Shown here piece by piece: positions 1 through 8,232 of a DNA stretch of 64,000 bases. The first letter of the stretch is position 1; each line of letters starts with the position of its first letter. The notes beneath the pieces were generated by a model, which was given only the letters and a program-made list of their open reading frames with translations, ran no database searches and was not told the origin of the DNA. This DNA comes from Pseudoclavibacter sp. Marseille-Q3772. GTDB taxonomy: Bacteria > Actinomycetota > Actinomycetes > Actinomycetales > Microbacteriaceae. Location: positions 1,612,001-1,676,000 of the forward strand of contig NZ_OU745391.1 of NCBI RefSeq assembly GCF_916618895.1. Direction: 5' to 3'. The position numbers and the translations under genes were made by a program.

Positions 1-727
1 CGGCGCCCGCTTCGGCCGCAAGCAGCGACACCATCGGCGTATTCGAATCAAAGAGCCGACCGCGAGGTGGGGTAGCGGATGCGTCCCCCCGGACTTCGGC
101 GTCGGCTGCGGTTTCTGACGCGATCGCAGCCGCGGACGGATCAATCAACTCACTACCGGTGGCAATCACCGCCACGCGCGGCCGCGCAGTGACCGCGACC
201 TCGCTAACGCCTGCAGCAGCGACCGTTGCCAGCGCGCGCGCCGTCAACGTGACACCGGCTGGCAACAATTGCGTACCCGCACGCATATCTTCACCGGCAC
301 AGCGGATGTGCGCACCACGGGTACCCGGTCGGGTGACCTCCACAATCTTCGGCGGAGTCTCGGCCACCGCAGTGCCCAGCGTTGTCGATTCAAACGGCAC
401 GATGGTATCTGCGCTCGAGGGCACCGGTGCGCCGGTCATGATCCGCGCACACGTACCCGGGGAAAGCACCGGATCATCACCGCAACCGGCCGGAATATCG
501 GCAACCACCCGAAGCGACACCGGTGCATCCGTGCTGGCTGCCGCCACATCATCAAAGCGAACCGCGTACCCATCCATTGCCGAATTATCAAAACCGGGCA
601 AGTCAACGCGCGCGCTCACCGACTCGGCCAGAATGCATCCGTGCGCATCCTGCAACGACACGCGCCGCGGCGGTAGGGGATCGGATGCGGTCAGGACCGC
701 CTCGAGGTGTTCGTCAACGGGAATCAC
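1..727 (-). CDS. moeA: Molybdopterin molybdenumtransferase MoeA (C-terminus outside window)
   Basis: Inserts molybdate into adenylylated molybdopterin, the last common step of molybdenum cofactor synthesis in the cytoplasm. The first 242 codons are present and the frame runs off the left edge. I chose the GTG at 727 because a GGAG lies 9 nt upstream; it gives a protein beginning VIPVDEHLEAVL. The family motif AMDGYAVR appears near residue 40, followed by the LPGF and QDAHG context typical of MoeA, and further on the ATGSEL and DSNTPM motifs of the nucleotide-binding domain. It follows the MoeB-like gene with 36 bp between them, so the two are probably one operon. The divergent modABC genes support a role in molybdenum metabolism. 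Confidence 0.88.
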   Translation of the reverse strand, partial: MIPVDEHLEAVLTASDPLPPRRVSLQDAHGCILAESVSARVDLPGFDNSAMDGYAVRFDDVAAASTDAPVSLRVVADIPAGCGDDPVLSPGTCARIMTGAPVPSSADTIVPFESTTLGTAVAETPPKIVEVTRPGTRGAHIRCAGEDMRAGTQLLPAGVTLTARALATVAAAGVSEVAVTARPRVAVIATGSELIDPSAAAIASETAADAEVRGDASATPPRGRLFDSNTPMVSLLAAEAGA

Positions 728-763
728 TGCAATCGGCTCCTTCGCATCACTACTGCCACCACG

Positions 764-1870
764 CTATCGAGCAACACTGTCTAACGCCCGCACACCACCA
801 TCGAGTGTGGTGACCCGGTCATAACCGGCATCCCGCAGTAGCGCAGCCGCCGCCCGCGCTCGCGGACCGAGCGCGCAGACCACCGCGATCGGCGCATCCG
901 GCAACACCAGCGCGCCGGAGATCAGCGCGGACTCGAGCTGCTCGAGTGCGATGTGAGCGTAGGGGCGGTTGAGCGTCAAATCGGGGTGCGCGGCCGGGCG
1001 AACATCGAGGATGAACGCATCGTCGGCGAGCGTCACTGTGGGTCGCTGTTGTTGGAGTGCTGTGTGTGCCTGCTGGGCGGGCCGAGTGTCGGCCGGCTGC
1101 CGCTCGTGCTGCGGATCCGTTTCTCGAGCCGCTGCCAAGGGAATCTCGCGCACCCGCCCGTGCCGTGCATCCCACGACCGAACCACACCGGATAGCGGCG
1201 GTCCTGAGTCGGTCACCAGTCGCAGGGCTTCCCCCGCCATCGCGCCACCGATCTCGGCGGTCAACGGTGAAAACACTCCCGCGCTCGCACAGTTCGGTGT
1301 GTCCGTAGCGTCCAACAGCGCCTTTCGATCCACCAGGTCATCAAGTTGCGCACCACCGGCGGTAAACACGGTCAGTAAGCCATCCCAGCCGAGCGCTGAA
1401 CCCCACACCAGCGGTATGCCCAGGTGCCGTGCCGCATCGGCAATTGCGAACCGAGTCGGCCACTGGTCGGTGGTGTCGAGCACCACATCCGCGCCTGCCA
1501 AAAGTGCACGCGCGTTTGGGTCGGTTAGCCGGATGCGGTGAGTTGCGATGCGCGTGCCCATACCGGCGAGCGCTTCGGTCGCCGCCTCGACCTTGGCGCG
1601 GCCGATGTCCTCGCGTCGGTACAGCGTCTGGCGTGCAAGATTACTGGCCTCCACCACATCGTCATCAATGATGGTGATTCGACCGACACCACTTGCCGCA
1701 AGCGACAGTAGTGCCGGGCAGCCGAGCCCGCCCGCGCCGACGACCGCTACGTGTGCATCCGCAGCCCGGCGAACGGCCCGTTCGCCGTACCCGAGCAGAC
1801 TGCGGTGCCGGGCCTGCACCTGCTGCACAACGGCGGCGTCACCTTCAGCAGGGTTGGTTGCGGCGGGCAT
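764..1870 (-). CDS. MoeB/ThiF-family adenylyltransferase with C-terminal rhodanese domain
   Basis: A protein of 368 residues. The N-terminal E1-like domain carries the nucleotide-binding GAGGLG near residue 45, then IIDDDVVEASNLARQ with the expected Asp, Asn and Arg, and the PNCASAGV segment holding the candidate catalytic Cys. The C-terminal domain has the rhodanese pattern ILDVRP and a candidate persulfide Cys in VVCALGPRA near residue 332. It probably adenylylates and sulfurates a ThiS/MoaD-like carrier protein. The Cys-x-x-Cys zinc pairs of E. coli MoeB are not seen. A second ATG six bases inside the longest frame is taken as the start because it lies 7 nt after GAGG, whereas the first ATG is only 1 nt after it. 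Confidence 0.82.
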   Translation of the reverse strand: MPAATNPAEGDAAVVQQVQARHRSLLGYGERAVRRAADAHVAVVGAGGLGCPALLSLAASGVGRITIIDDDVVEASNLARQTLYRREDIGRAKVEAATEALAGMGTRIATHRIRLTDPNARALLAGADVVLDTTDQWPTRFAIADAARHLGIPLVWGSALGWDGLLTVFTAGGAQLDDLVDRKALLDATDTPNCASAGVFSPLTAEIGGAMAGEALRLVTDSGPPLSGVVRSWDARHGRVREIPLAAARETDPQHERQPADTRPAQQAHTALQQQRPTVTLADDAFILDVRPAAHPDLTLNRPYAHIALEQLESALISGALVLPDAPIAVVCALGPRARAAAALLRDAGYDRVTTLDGGVRALDSVAR

Positions 1871-1945
1871 GGTCATACCTCAAATCTAGCCTGCTCGTAT
1901 CGTCTCCGCCCTTCGTGACGGTCCGCCGAACGTGTCGTTAGGATG

Positions 1946-1956
1946 AGAATCATTCT
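1946..1956. promoter_or_regulatory. Palindrome in the moeB/modA divergent intergenic region
   Basis: AGAATCATTCT is a perfect 5-1-5 inverted repeat in the short region between the divergent moeB-like and modA genes. It resembles the core of Fur/Zur-type boxes (GAGAATCATTCT), but the outer bases do not continue the symmetry. A role as operator is inference. Confidence 0.35.
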
Positions 1957-1992
1957 GCTGGTTCGCCGTTGATCAGGAAGCGTCTCACAACT

Positions 1993-2826
1993 ATGCGTAT
2001 CGCTCATCGAGTTCAGGCGGCCGCTGCGGCCGCGATCGCCCTCAGCTGCGCCCTCACTGGCTGCGGTTCCGCCAATAACGACGCCAACGCGGGTGGTCAC
2101 GACGGCGTTCACGACGCCGAGGGTGGTCCTATCCGAGTGTTTGCTGCGGCGTCGCTGGAGAAGGCATTCACTGAAATCCAGGAGGCCTTCAAAGAAGAAC
2201 ACCCGGAAGTTGAGTTTGAGCTGGTTACCGGGGGCTCGCAGGAACTCGTCACCCAGCTCAAGGAGGGCGCCGATGCGGATGTGGTGGCGCTCGCCAGCGA
2301 GAAGGCAGCGCAACCGCTGAACGAGTCCGGTGCCGTCAACCCGGAACAGTGGGACATCTTCGCGGAAAACACCCTCGTGATTGCCGTGCAGGAGGGCAAC
2401 CCCAAGGGGATCACCGATATTACTGACCTCGCGAACCGAGACGATATTCGAGTCGCTGCCTGCGCTCCGGAAGTTCCCTGCGGATCGGCAACCGAGAAAC
2501 TGCTCGACATCGAGGGTGTTTCGCTCAAGGGTGAGACCCGCGAGAACAACGTGTCGGCCACCCTGGCCAAAGCAGAAATTGGCGAAGTCGATGCCGCCAT
2601 TGTGTACGCATCCGATGTCGCCACCAGCGAAGCACCGATCGAAGCGATCGTGCCCAAGCACGCAGACAAGGTGGTGAACCGCTACCCGATCGTGGCGTAT
2701 AACGGCAGCTACCAGGGCGTATTGTTCAGTGAATTCGTACGGGGCGAGCAGGGGCGTAAGATCCTTGTCGAGTACGGGCTGACCATTCCCGAGGACGCCC
2801 CGCTGCCGACTCGAACTGCCCCGTAA
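1993..2826 (+). CDS. modA: Molybdate ABC transporter substrate-binding lipoprotein
   Basis: Extracellular lipoprotein that captures molybdate (or tungstate) for ModBC. The start at the internal ATG gives a short signal peptide ending in the lipobox LTGC, with the lipidated Cys at residue 24. The frame is open further up to a TTG at 1969, but that codon has no Shine-Dalgarno. The mature part shows ModA hallmarks: AAASLEKAF, TGGSQELVTQLKEGADADVVALAS, and ACAPEVPCGSATEKLL. Length of 277 residues fits the family. It is first of three genes in ModA-ModB-ModC order, divergent from the cofactor genes. Confidence 0.9.
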   Translation: MRIAHRVQAAAAAAIALSCALTGCGSANNDANAGGHDGVHDAEGGPIRVFAAASLEKAFTEIQEAFKEEHPEVEFELVTGGSQELVTQLKEGADADVVALASEKAAQPLNESGAVNPEQWDIFAENTLVIAVQEGNPKGITDITDLANRDDIRVAACAPEVPCGSATEKLLDIEGVSLKGETRENNVSATLAKAEIGEVDAAIVYASDVATSEAPIEAIVPKHADKVVNRYPIVAYNGSYQGVLFSEFVRGEQGRKILVEYGLTIPEDAPLPTRTAP

Positions 2827-2856
2827 CGTGCCCGCAATGCGGCTACGGTAGAGGCA

Positions 2857-3771
2857 ATGACCGCTAGCACCTCCTCACCTTCCGCAGCCCGGCGGCACAC
2901 GCCTCGGGGGTTGCGGCCAGCTGCGGGGACGGCACGTGCAAGAACACCACTGCTCGTGATCGTCGTCGCGATGTTCACCTTGCTCACCATCGCGGCAACA
3001 CTGGTGGCGCTCTTTGTGCGGGTGCAGTGGACGGAACTGCCGACCCTGCTTGGTAGCGGCCGAATCGCATCCGCGCTGATGATCTCATTCGGTACCGCCC
3101 TCACATCGACGGTGCTGTGCATCGTGTTTGGTGTGCCGTTGGGGATGTGGCTTGCTCGCGCCCCGCGCACGCTCGGTAACTGGGCGCGCGCGGTCGTGCT
3201 CGTGCCGATGCTGATGCCGCCGCTGGTTGGTGGTCTGGCGCTATTGGCGTTCCTCGGGCGACGAGGTCTTTTGGGGGATCTGCTCGCAAGCGTCGGTATC
3301 ACCCTGCCCTTCACCCCTGCCGCAGTGGTGATCGCCCAGGTGTTTGTTGCGATGCCGTTTCTCGTCATCGCGGTGGAGCAGGCACATCGCGCAAACGATC
3401 CACGGTTCGAACACGTTGCGCGCACGCTCGGAGCAAGCGCCACGGATGCATTCTGGCGCGTGACCCTGCCCATGCTTCGGCCGGCGATTGTGGCCGGCGC
3501 CACGATGAGCTTCGCTCGCGCGCTCGCGGAGTTCGGTGCGACCGCGCTTTTTGCCGGAAACGTCGAGGGCGTGACCCGCACGATGCCGATGGCAATCTAC
3601 GCATCCTTTGCCGGAACGGCAGGTGGCGTCGAATCGGCGTATGCCCTTGCCGCCGTGATGCTGGTCGCCGCGATCGCTGTGCTGATCGGCTTGCGCGGTT
3701 GGCAACCAGCCAGCGGGGCACACGATGATATCCAGCCGACGGGAACAGCGAAATGCCCGAGCAGCGTGTAG
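2857..3771 (+). CDS. modB: Molybdate ABC transporter permease
   Basis: Inner-membrane channel of the molybdate importer, 304 residues. After a proline- and arginine-rich leader of about 30 residues come several hydrophobic segments. The EAA-type loop that contacts ModC is recognisable around EHVARTLGASATDAFWRVTLPML, followed by AGATMSFARALAEFGATALFAG, which is characteristic of ModB/CysTW permeases. It starts 31 bp after modA and its last 19 bases overlap modC in another frame, indicating a tightly coupled operon. Confidence 0.9.
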   Translation: MTASTSSPSAARRHTPRGLRPAAGTARARTPLLVIVVAMFTLLTIAATLVALFVRVQWTELPTLLGSGRIASALMISFGTALTSTVLCIVFGVPLGMWLARAPRTLGNWARAVVLVPMLMPPLVGGLALLAFLGRRGLLGDLLASVGITLPFTPAAVVIAQVFVAMPFLVIAVEQAHRANDPRFEHVARTLGASATDAFWRVTLPMLRPAIVAGATMSFARALAEFGATALFAGNVEGVTRTMPMAIYASFAGTAGGVESAYALAAVMLVAAIAVLIGLRGWQPASGAHDDIQPTGTAKCPSSV

Positions 3772-4865
3772 TTCCGGGCGTATCGGTAGCCCGGGCCGCA
3801 GCAGACGCATCAGCCCGGCATGCAGATGCCTTCCATGGGCGAGTGCACGTGCGGCGCGGCGAGTTCACCCTTGATGTGCAGCTGCGGATTCGCCAGGGGG
3901 AGCGGATCGCAATTATCGGACCCAATGGTGCCGGAAAAACCACCCTGATTGGTGCCATCGCCGGCACGATGCCAATCACCGATCAGACGACCGTTCGCCT
4001 CGGAGGCGAACCAATGCCCGAACCGGAACATCGAGGTATCGGTTATATGGGGCAGGACCCACTGCTTTTCCCGCACTTGAATGTGGTGGACAATGTGGCC
4101 TTTGCGCCCCGCCGGCGCGGTGTCAACAAGCGTGAGGCACGTCAACAGGCACGCGAAGCGCTCGCACAAGTTGGCGTGGAACATCTCGCACACCGTCGTG
4201 TTGCGGGCCTGTCCGGCGGCGAGCGGCAGCGCGTTGCATTTGCGCGCGTGCTCGCGGCACAGCCACGGCTCCTGCTGCTCGATGAGCCGTTTGCCGGCCT
4301 CGACGTCAACGCAGCCGCAACGCTGCGCACCCTCATCCGCGAAACCGTTGAGGAACGCCGGCTAACGCTGCTGCTGATCTCACACGATCTTGTCGACGTG
4401 GTGGCGCTGTGCGAGGGCGTAATCGAGTTGAGCGCGGGGCGGATTGCCGAAGAATGTAGCGTCCACGAGCTCCGTCACCGACCAGCCACCACCTTCGGCG
4501 CCTCCTTCGCCGGGCTCGCACGCATCCCCGGCGACTACCGCAACGGCGAGTTCCGCACCGAACGCGGCTTGGTATTCCCGACCGACACCTTCGAAGTGTT
4601 CGCCGACGAAGGCCCCGCCATTTTGTGCTGTGGCCCGAACGAAGTGGATGCATTCCCAGCGGTCGACGTGCACAAACCGGCAGACCGTTCGGTCGCGATG
4701 GTCGGCTCGGGGACGAGCATCGTGACGCAATTAGCCAGTGGGCTGACCACATCCGAGGCAGTACCACCCGGAATGGCCGTACAGCTAAGCGTCCGCAGCG
4801 CCCGCATCCTGCCGGAAAACAAGGATGCGGGGTGCGCCCGCTCGGACACACCCCGCAATCGGTAA
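3753..4865 (+). CDS. modC: Molybdate ABC transporter ATP-binding protein
   Basis: ATPase powering ModB, 370 residues. Walker A GPNGAGKT lies near residue 56, the Q-loop region is IGYMGQDPLLFPHL, the signature is LSGGERQR, Walker B is LLLLDEP, and the switch His is in LLISHD. The roughly 130 residues after the nucleotide-binding domain are consistent with the C-terminal regulatory extension of ModC proteins, though I do not recognise a clear Mop motif there. The first 30 residues before the ABC core are less conserved, so a later start is possible. The stop is 2 bp from the stop of the convergent oxidoreductase gene. Confidence 0.87.
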   Translation: MPEQRVVPGVSVARAAADASARHADAFHGRVHVRRGEFTLDVQLRIRQGERIAIIGPNGAGKTTLIGAIAGTMPITDQTTVRLGGEPMPEPEHRGIGYMGQDPLLFPHLNVVDNVAFAPRRRGVNKREARQQAREALAQVGVEHLAHRRVAGLSGGERQRVAFARVLAAQPRLLLLDEPFAGLDVNAAATLRTLIRETVEERRLTLLLISHDLVDVVALCEGVIELSAGRIAEECSVHELRHRPATTFGASFAGLARIPGDYRNGEFRTERGLVFPTDTFEVFADEGPAILCCGPNEVDAFPAVDVHKPADRSVAMVGSGTSIVTQLASGLTTSEAVPPGMAVQLSVRSARILPENKDAGCARSDTPRNR

Positions 4866-4867
4866 GG

Positions 4868-7180
4868 CTAGGACAGCGTCTCCTTGTGGTGCGGTTCGAA
4901 CCGCACCGCAATGTTCTTGAACCCTGGAGTGTTCGACTCGCGAGCAACGTTCTCGCGGTGTACCAGTCCGTTCGCCTCCGGGAAGTACGCGGCGCAGCAG
5001 CCACGCGAGGTCGGGTAGGAGATGAGGCGGAACTTGTTCGCGCGACGTTCTTCGCCCTTGAACACGCTCACCACATCCACGAGATCACGGTCGCGGAAAC
5101 CGAGCTCGCGCAGGTCATCCGGGTGGATCAGCACGACGCGGCGACCGTCCTTGATGCCACGGTATCGGTCATCGAGACCGTAGAACGTGGTGTTGTACTG
5201 GTCGTGACTGCGCATGGTTTGCATGATCAGGTGACCTTCGGGAGCCTCGAGATACTCGAGCGGGCTCACCGTGAACTGCGCGCGCTTCGACGGAGTTGCG
5301 AACTGACGCGAGTCACGCGGCGGGCTCGGCAGCTGGAAGCCATTGCGTTCGCGAACACGCTCGTTGAAGCGCTCGAAGCCGGGCAGTGTGCGCGAGATGC
5401 GGTCACGGATGATGTCGTAATCCTCGGCCATTTCGCGCCAGTTGATGACGTGGTCGGGGCCGAATACGGCCTCGGCGAGGCGGCAAATAATGACCGGCTC
5501 AGCAAGCAGGTGGTCGGAGACCGGCTGCAAGCGACCCTGGGTCGAGTGCACCATCGACATCGAGTCTTCAACCGACAGGAACTGTGCTCCGCCGGGGTGC
5601 TTGTCGTCGATATCGGTGCGGCCGAGTGTCGGCAGGATGATCGAGGTCTTGCCGTGGACAACGTGCGAGCGGTTCGGCTTAGTGGACACGTGCACCGTCA
5701 ACCCGGTCCGCTGCATGCCCGCCTCGAGTCGTTCCGTCTCGGAGTTTGCAAGGGCGAAGTTACCTCCCATGCTCATGAACACGTCGACCTTGTCTTCTTC
5801 GAACGCCTCGAGGGTTTCGGTCGAGTCGTAACCGTGCTCGCGCGGTGAGGTGATGCCGAACTCCTTGTCGATTGCATCCACCAACCACGGTGCCGGCTTC
5901 TCCCAAATACCCATCGTGCGGTCACCCTGTACGTTCGAGTGGCCGCGAACGGGGCAAGCGCCGGCTCCGGGCTTTCCGAAGTTGCCCTGCATCAGCAGGA
6001 TGTTGACGAATTCCTTGAGCGTGTCAACCGAGTGCGGCTGCTGGGTAACGCCCAGCGCCCAGCAGATGATGGTCGCGTCGGAGTCGGCGAGCATCCGCGC
6101 CACCTTGGCGATCTCGTTGCGGCTGAGACCGGTTGCGCGCTCGGTTTCTTCCCAATCGATGTGCGAGCGGGCCTCGCGGTATTCCTCGAAGCCTTCGGTG
6201 CGCGATTCGATGAAGTCCTTGTCGATCACCGTGCCCGGTGCGGCCTCCTCCATCTTCAGCAGCATGTGGCCGAATGCCTGGAACAGCGCGAGGTCGCCAC
6301 CGACCTTGATCTGTAGGAACTCATCCGAAATCCGTGCTGCACGGCCGAGCATTCCCGACGGGGTCTGCGGGTCCTTGAAGCCGAGCAGACCGGCCTCCGG
6401 GAGCGGGTTGACAGCAACGACCTTGCCGCCGTTCTTGCGGCACTCATCGAGCGCCGAGAGCATACGCGGGTGGTTAGTGCCGGGGTTCTGGCCAACAACG
6501 AAGATCAGCTTTGCCTTGTGCAGGTCGTCCAGGTGGACGGTTCCCTTACCAATACCGATGGTGGGGTTCAGTGCGCTACCCGACGACTCGTGGCACATGT
6601 TCGAGCAGTCGGGCAGGTTGTTCGTGCCGAGCGAGCGGGCGAAGAGCTGGTACAGGAATGCCGTTTCGTTGGCGGTGCGGCCCGAAGTGTAGAACACGCA
6701 GCGGTCGGGCGTGGTTGCCTTGATGTGTTCAGCGATGAGATCGAATGCATCCTGCCAAGCGATCGGGGAGTAGTGGGTCTCACCCTCGCGGATAATCATC
6801 GGCTCGGTGATGCGGCCCTGCTGGCCGAGCCAGTATTCGGTCTTGGTGGATAGGTCCTTGATGGAGTTCTGCGCCCAGAACTCGCGGTCAGCCACGCGCG
6901 TCGTGTTCTCTTCGGCGAATGCCTTAGCGCCGTTCTCACAGAACTCTGCGGGGCTGCGACGCCCCTGCGGTTCCGGCCACGCACAACCGGGGCAGTCGAA
7001 TCCTTCGTTCTGGTTGATGCGGAACATCGAGCGGATGGTGCGCGCCGGTCCCCCCTGTTCGACACCTCGCTTGAACGCAACAGCGACAGCCTCCAAACCG
7101 GCCGCAGCCTTGCGCGGCTTCGAAACCTTCAGCTTTGACTCGTCGATATCGGATACGGGGGACTTACGCGTGGTAGACAT
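4868..7180 (-). CDS. Molybdopterin oxidoreductase, FdhA/YdeP-type alpha subunit
   Basis: A bis-MGD enzyme of 770 residues, the usual size of the FdhF/YdeP family often named formate dehydrogenase alpha subunit. Family signatures are visible: DCPGCAWP (Cys 63 and 66), FCENGAKA, the segment CSNMCHESSG whose Cys 196 is a candidate molybdenum ligand by position, and KPNRSHVVHG. The start is the ATG preceded by AAAGGAG at 7 nt; a longer open frame upstream lacks such a signal. It lies downstream of fdhD on the same strand and faces modC, so the locus supplies its own metal and cofactor. No partner electron-transfer subunit is encoded nearby. The physiological substrate is not shown by sequence. 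Confidence 0.83.
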   Translation of the reverse strand: MSTTRKSPVSDIDESKLKVSKPRKAAAGLEAVAVAFKRGVEQGGPARTIRSMFRINQNEGFDCPGCAWPEPQGRRSPAEFCENGAKAFAEENTTRVADREFWAQNSIKDLSTKTEYWLGQQGRITEPMIIREGETHYSPIAWQDAFDLIAEHIKATTPDRCVFYTSGRTANETAFLYQLFARSLGTNNLPDCSNMCHESSGSALNPTIGIGKGTVHLDDLHKAKLIFVVGQNPGTNHPRMLSALDECRKNGGKVVAVNPLPEAGLLGFKDPQTPSGMLGRAARISDEFLQIKVGGDLALFQAFGHMLLKMEEAAPGTVIDKDFIESRTEGFEEYREARSHIDWEETERATGLSRNEIAKVARMLADSDATIICWALGVTQQPHSVDTLKEFVNILLMQGNFGKPGAGACPVRGHSNVQGDRTMGIWEKPAPWLVDAIDKEFGITSPREHGYDSTETLEAFEEDKVDVFMSMGGNFALANSETERLEAGMQRTGLTVHVSTKPNRSHVVHGKTSIILPTLGRTDIDDKHPGGAQFLSVEDSMSMVHSTQGRLQPVSDHLLAEPVIICRLAEAVFGPDHVINWREMAEDYDIIRDRISRTLPGFERFNERVRERNGFQLPSPPRDSRQFATPSKRAQFTVSPLEYLEAPEGHLIMQTMRSHDQYNTTFYGLDDRYRGIKDGRRVVLIHPDDLRELGFRDRDLVDVVSVFKGEERRANKFRLISYPTSRGCCAAYFPEANGLVHRENVARESNTPGFKNIAVRFEPHHKETLS

Positions 7181-7276
7181 GCGTTCACTCCTTTGTCGTT
7201 GGCGAGCGTCATCCAAGATGTGTTGTGCGGGCGCTACGCATATGAGACCAGCTTCCCACTTTTCGGATGGGAAAGG

Positions 7277-8173
7277 CTAGTCATCTCCGCGAGATCGGGT
7301 GTTTTCGGAGCCAGTCGTGTGATTGGGGGTGGATGCGGCCGGGTCTTCGGCCGTTTCGGTAGCGGTGTCGACTCGTTTGCTGTGCGTGTACACCGTGATC
7401 CGATCGCCGCGGCTAAACCCGGCAAGGGTCATCCCCACCTCATCGGCAAGGTCAACCGCCAGCGAAGAAGGCGCACTCACGGCGGACATGATCGGTATCC
7501 CCGCGAGGGAGCTCTTCTGCACAAGCTCGAACGAAGCCCTCCCCGAAACCTGGAGCGTGCATCCGCGCAACGGCAGCATTCCCTTGAGGTACGCCCAGCC
7601 GATGACCTTGTCGACGGCATTGTGGCGCCCCACATCCTCACGGGCAACGAGCAGGGAACCCGAGGCGTCGAAGAGGGCGGCAGCATGTAAACCGCCGGTG
7701 GAGTCAAACAGCGCCTGTGCTTCGCGTAGTCGGTCGGGTAGGGCAAGGAGTTGCTGTGCTGGGATGCGGGTGGTGTCGTCGCGCAGCTCGTAGCGCGATT
7801 GCCGGCGCACCTGTTCGATGGAGGTCGTGCCGCACACACCGCAGGCGCTGGTGGTGACCACACGCCGGGTACCGATGGATTCCGCGGTCAAACCGAGCAC
7901 TGTGGCATCGACCACGTTGTAGGTGTTCTCTTCCGCCTCGGCGGAGCAGTAGCGCATGTTGATCAGCGCATCGGGGCCGTGCAGCAGCCCCTCGGAGACC
8001 AGGTTGCCAGCGACGAGCTCGAAATCATCACCGGGGGTGCGCATCGTGACCGCGAGCTGCGTACCGTTCACACGAATCTCGAGCGGCTCTTCGCCGGCGA
8101 GCGTTTCGCGGCGGTACCGCACACCATCCGTTCGCACGACCATTGCTCGAGTCCGTGAGGTCACTCGCGCCAT
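7277..8173 (-). CDS. fdhD: Formate dehydrogenase accessory sulfurtransferase FdhD
   Basis: Delivers sulfur from a cysteine desulfurase to the molybdenum cofactor of formate dehydrogenases. The 298-residue protein has the essential CxxC loop as ACGVCG (Cys 111 and 114), the N-terminal PGDDFELVAGNLVSEGLL segment, and the C-terminal DVGRHNAVDKVIGW and VSGRASFELVQKS motifs of the family. Its start follows AAGGAGAG. It precedes the oxidoreductase gene with 96 bp between them, which fits co-expression with its client enzyme. Confidence 0.93.
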   Translation of the reverse strand: MARVTSRTRAMVVRTDGVRYRRETLAGEEPLEIRVNGTQLAVTMRTPGDDFELVAGNLVSEGLLHGPDALINMRYCSAEAEENTYNVVDATVLGLTAESIGTRRVVTTSACGVCGTTSIEQVRRQSRYELRDDTTRIPAQQLLALPDRLREAQALFDSTGGLHAAALFDASGSLLVAREDVGRHNAVDKVIGWAYLKGMLPLRGCTLQVSGRASFELVQKSSLAGIPIMSAVSAPSSLAVDLADEVGMTLAGFSRGDRITVYTHSKRVDTATETAEDPAASTPNHTTGSENTRSRGDD

Positions 8174-8232
8174 TGCAACTCTCCTTCCGTGACGCAGGAC
8201 ACTGTACTCGGTGTGCCGGGTTGCACTGCGAG

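Noticed and set aside
159..824. 221-codon plus-strand open frame at the left edge
   Set aside because: Antisense to moeA, whose minus-strand translation shows clear family motifs.
4625..5848. 407-codon plus-strand open frame over the end of modC and the oxidoreductase gene
   Set aside because: It crosses two well-supported genes in other frames and has no recognisable domain.
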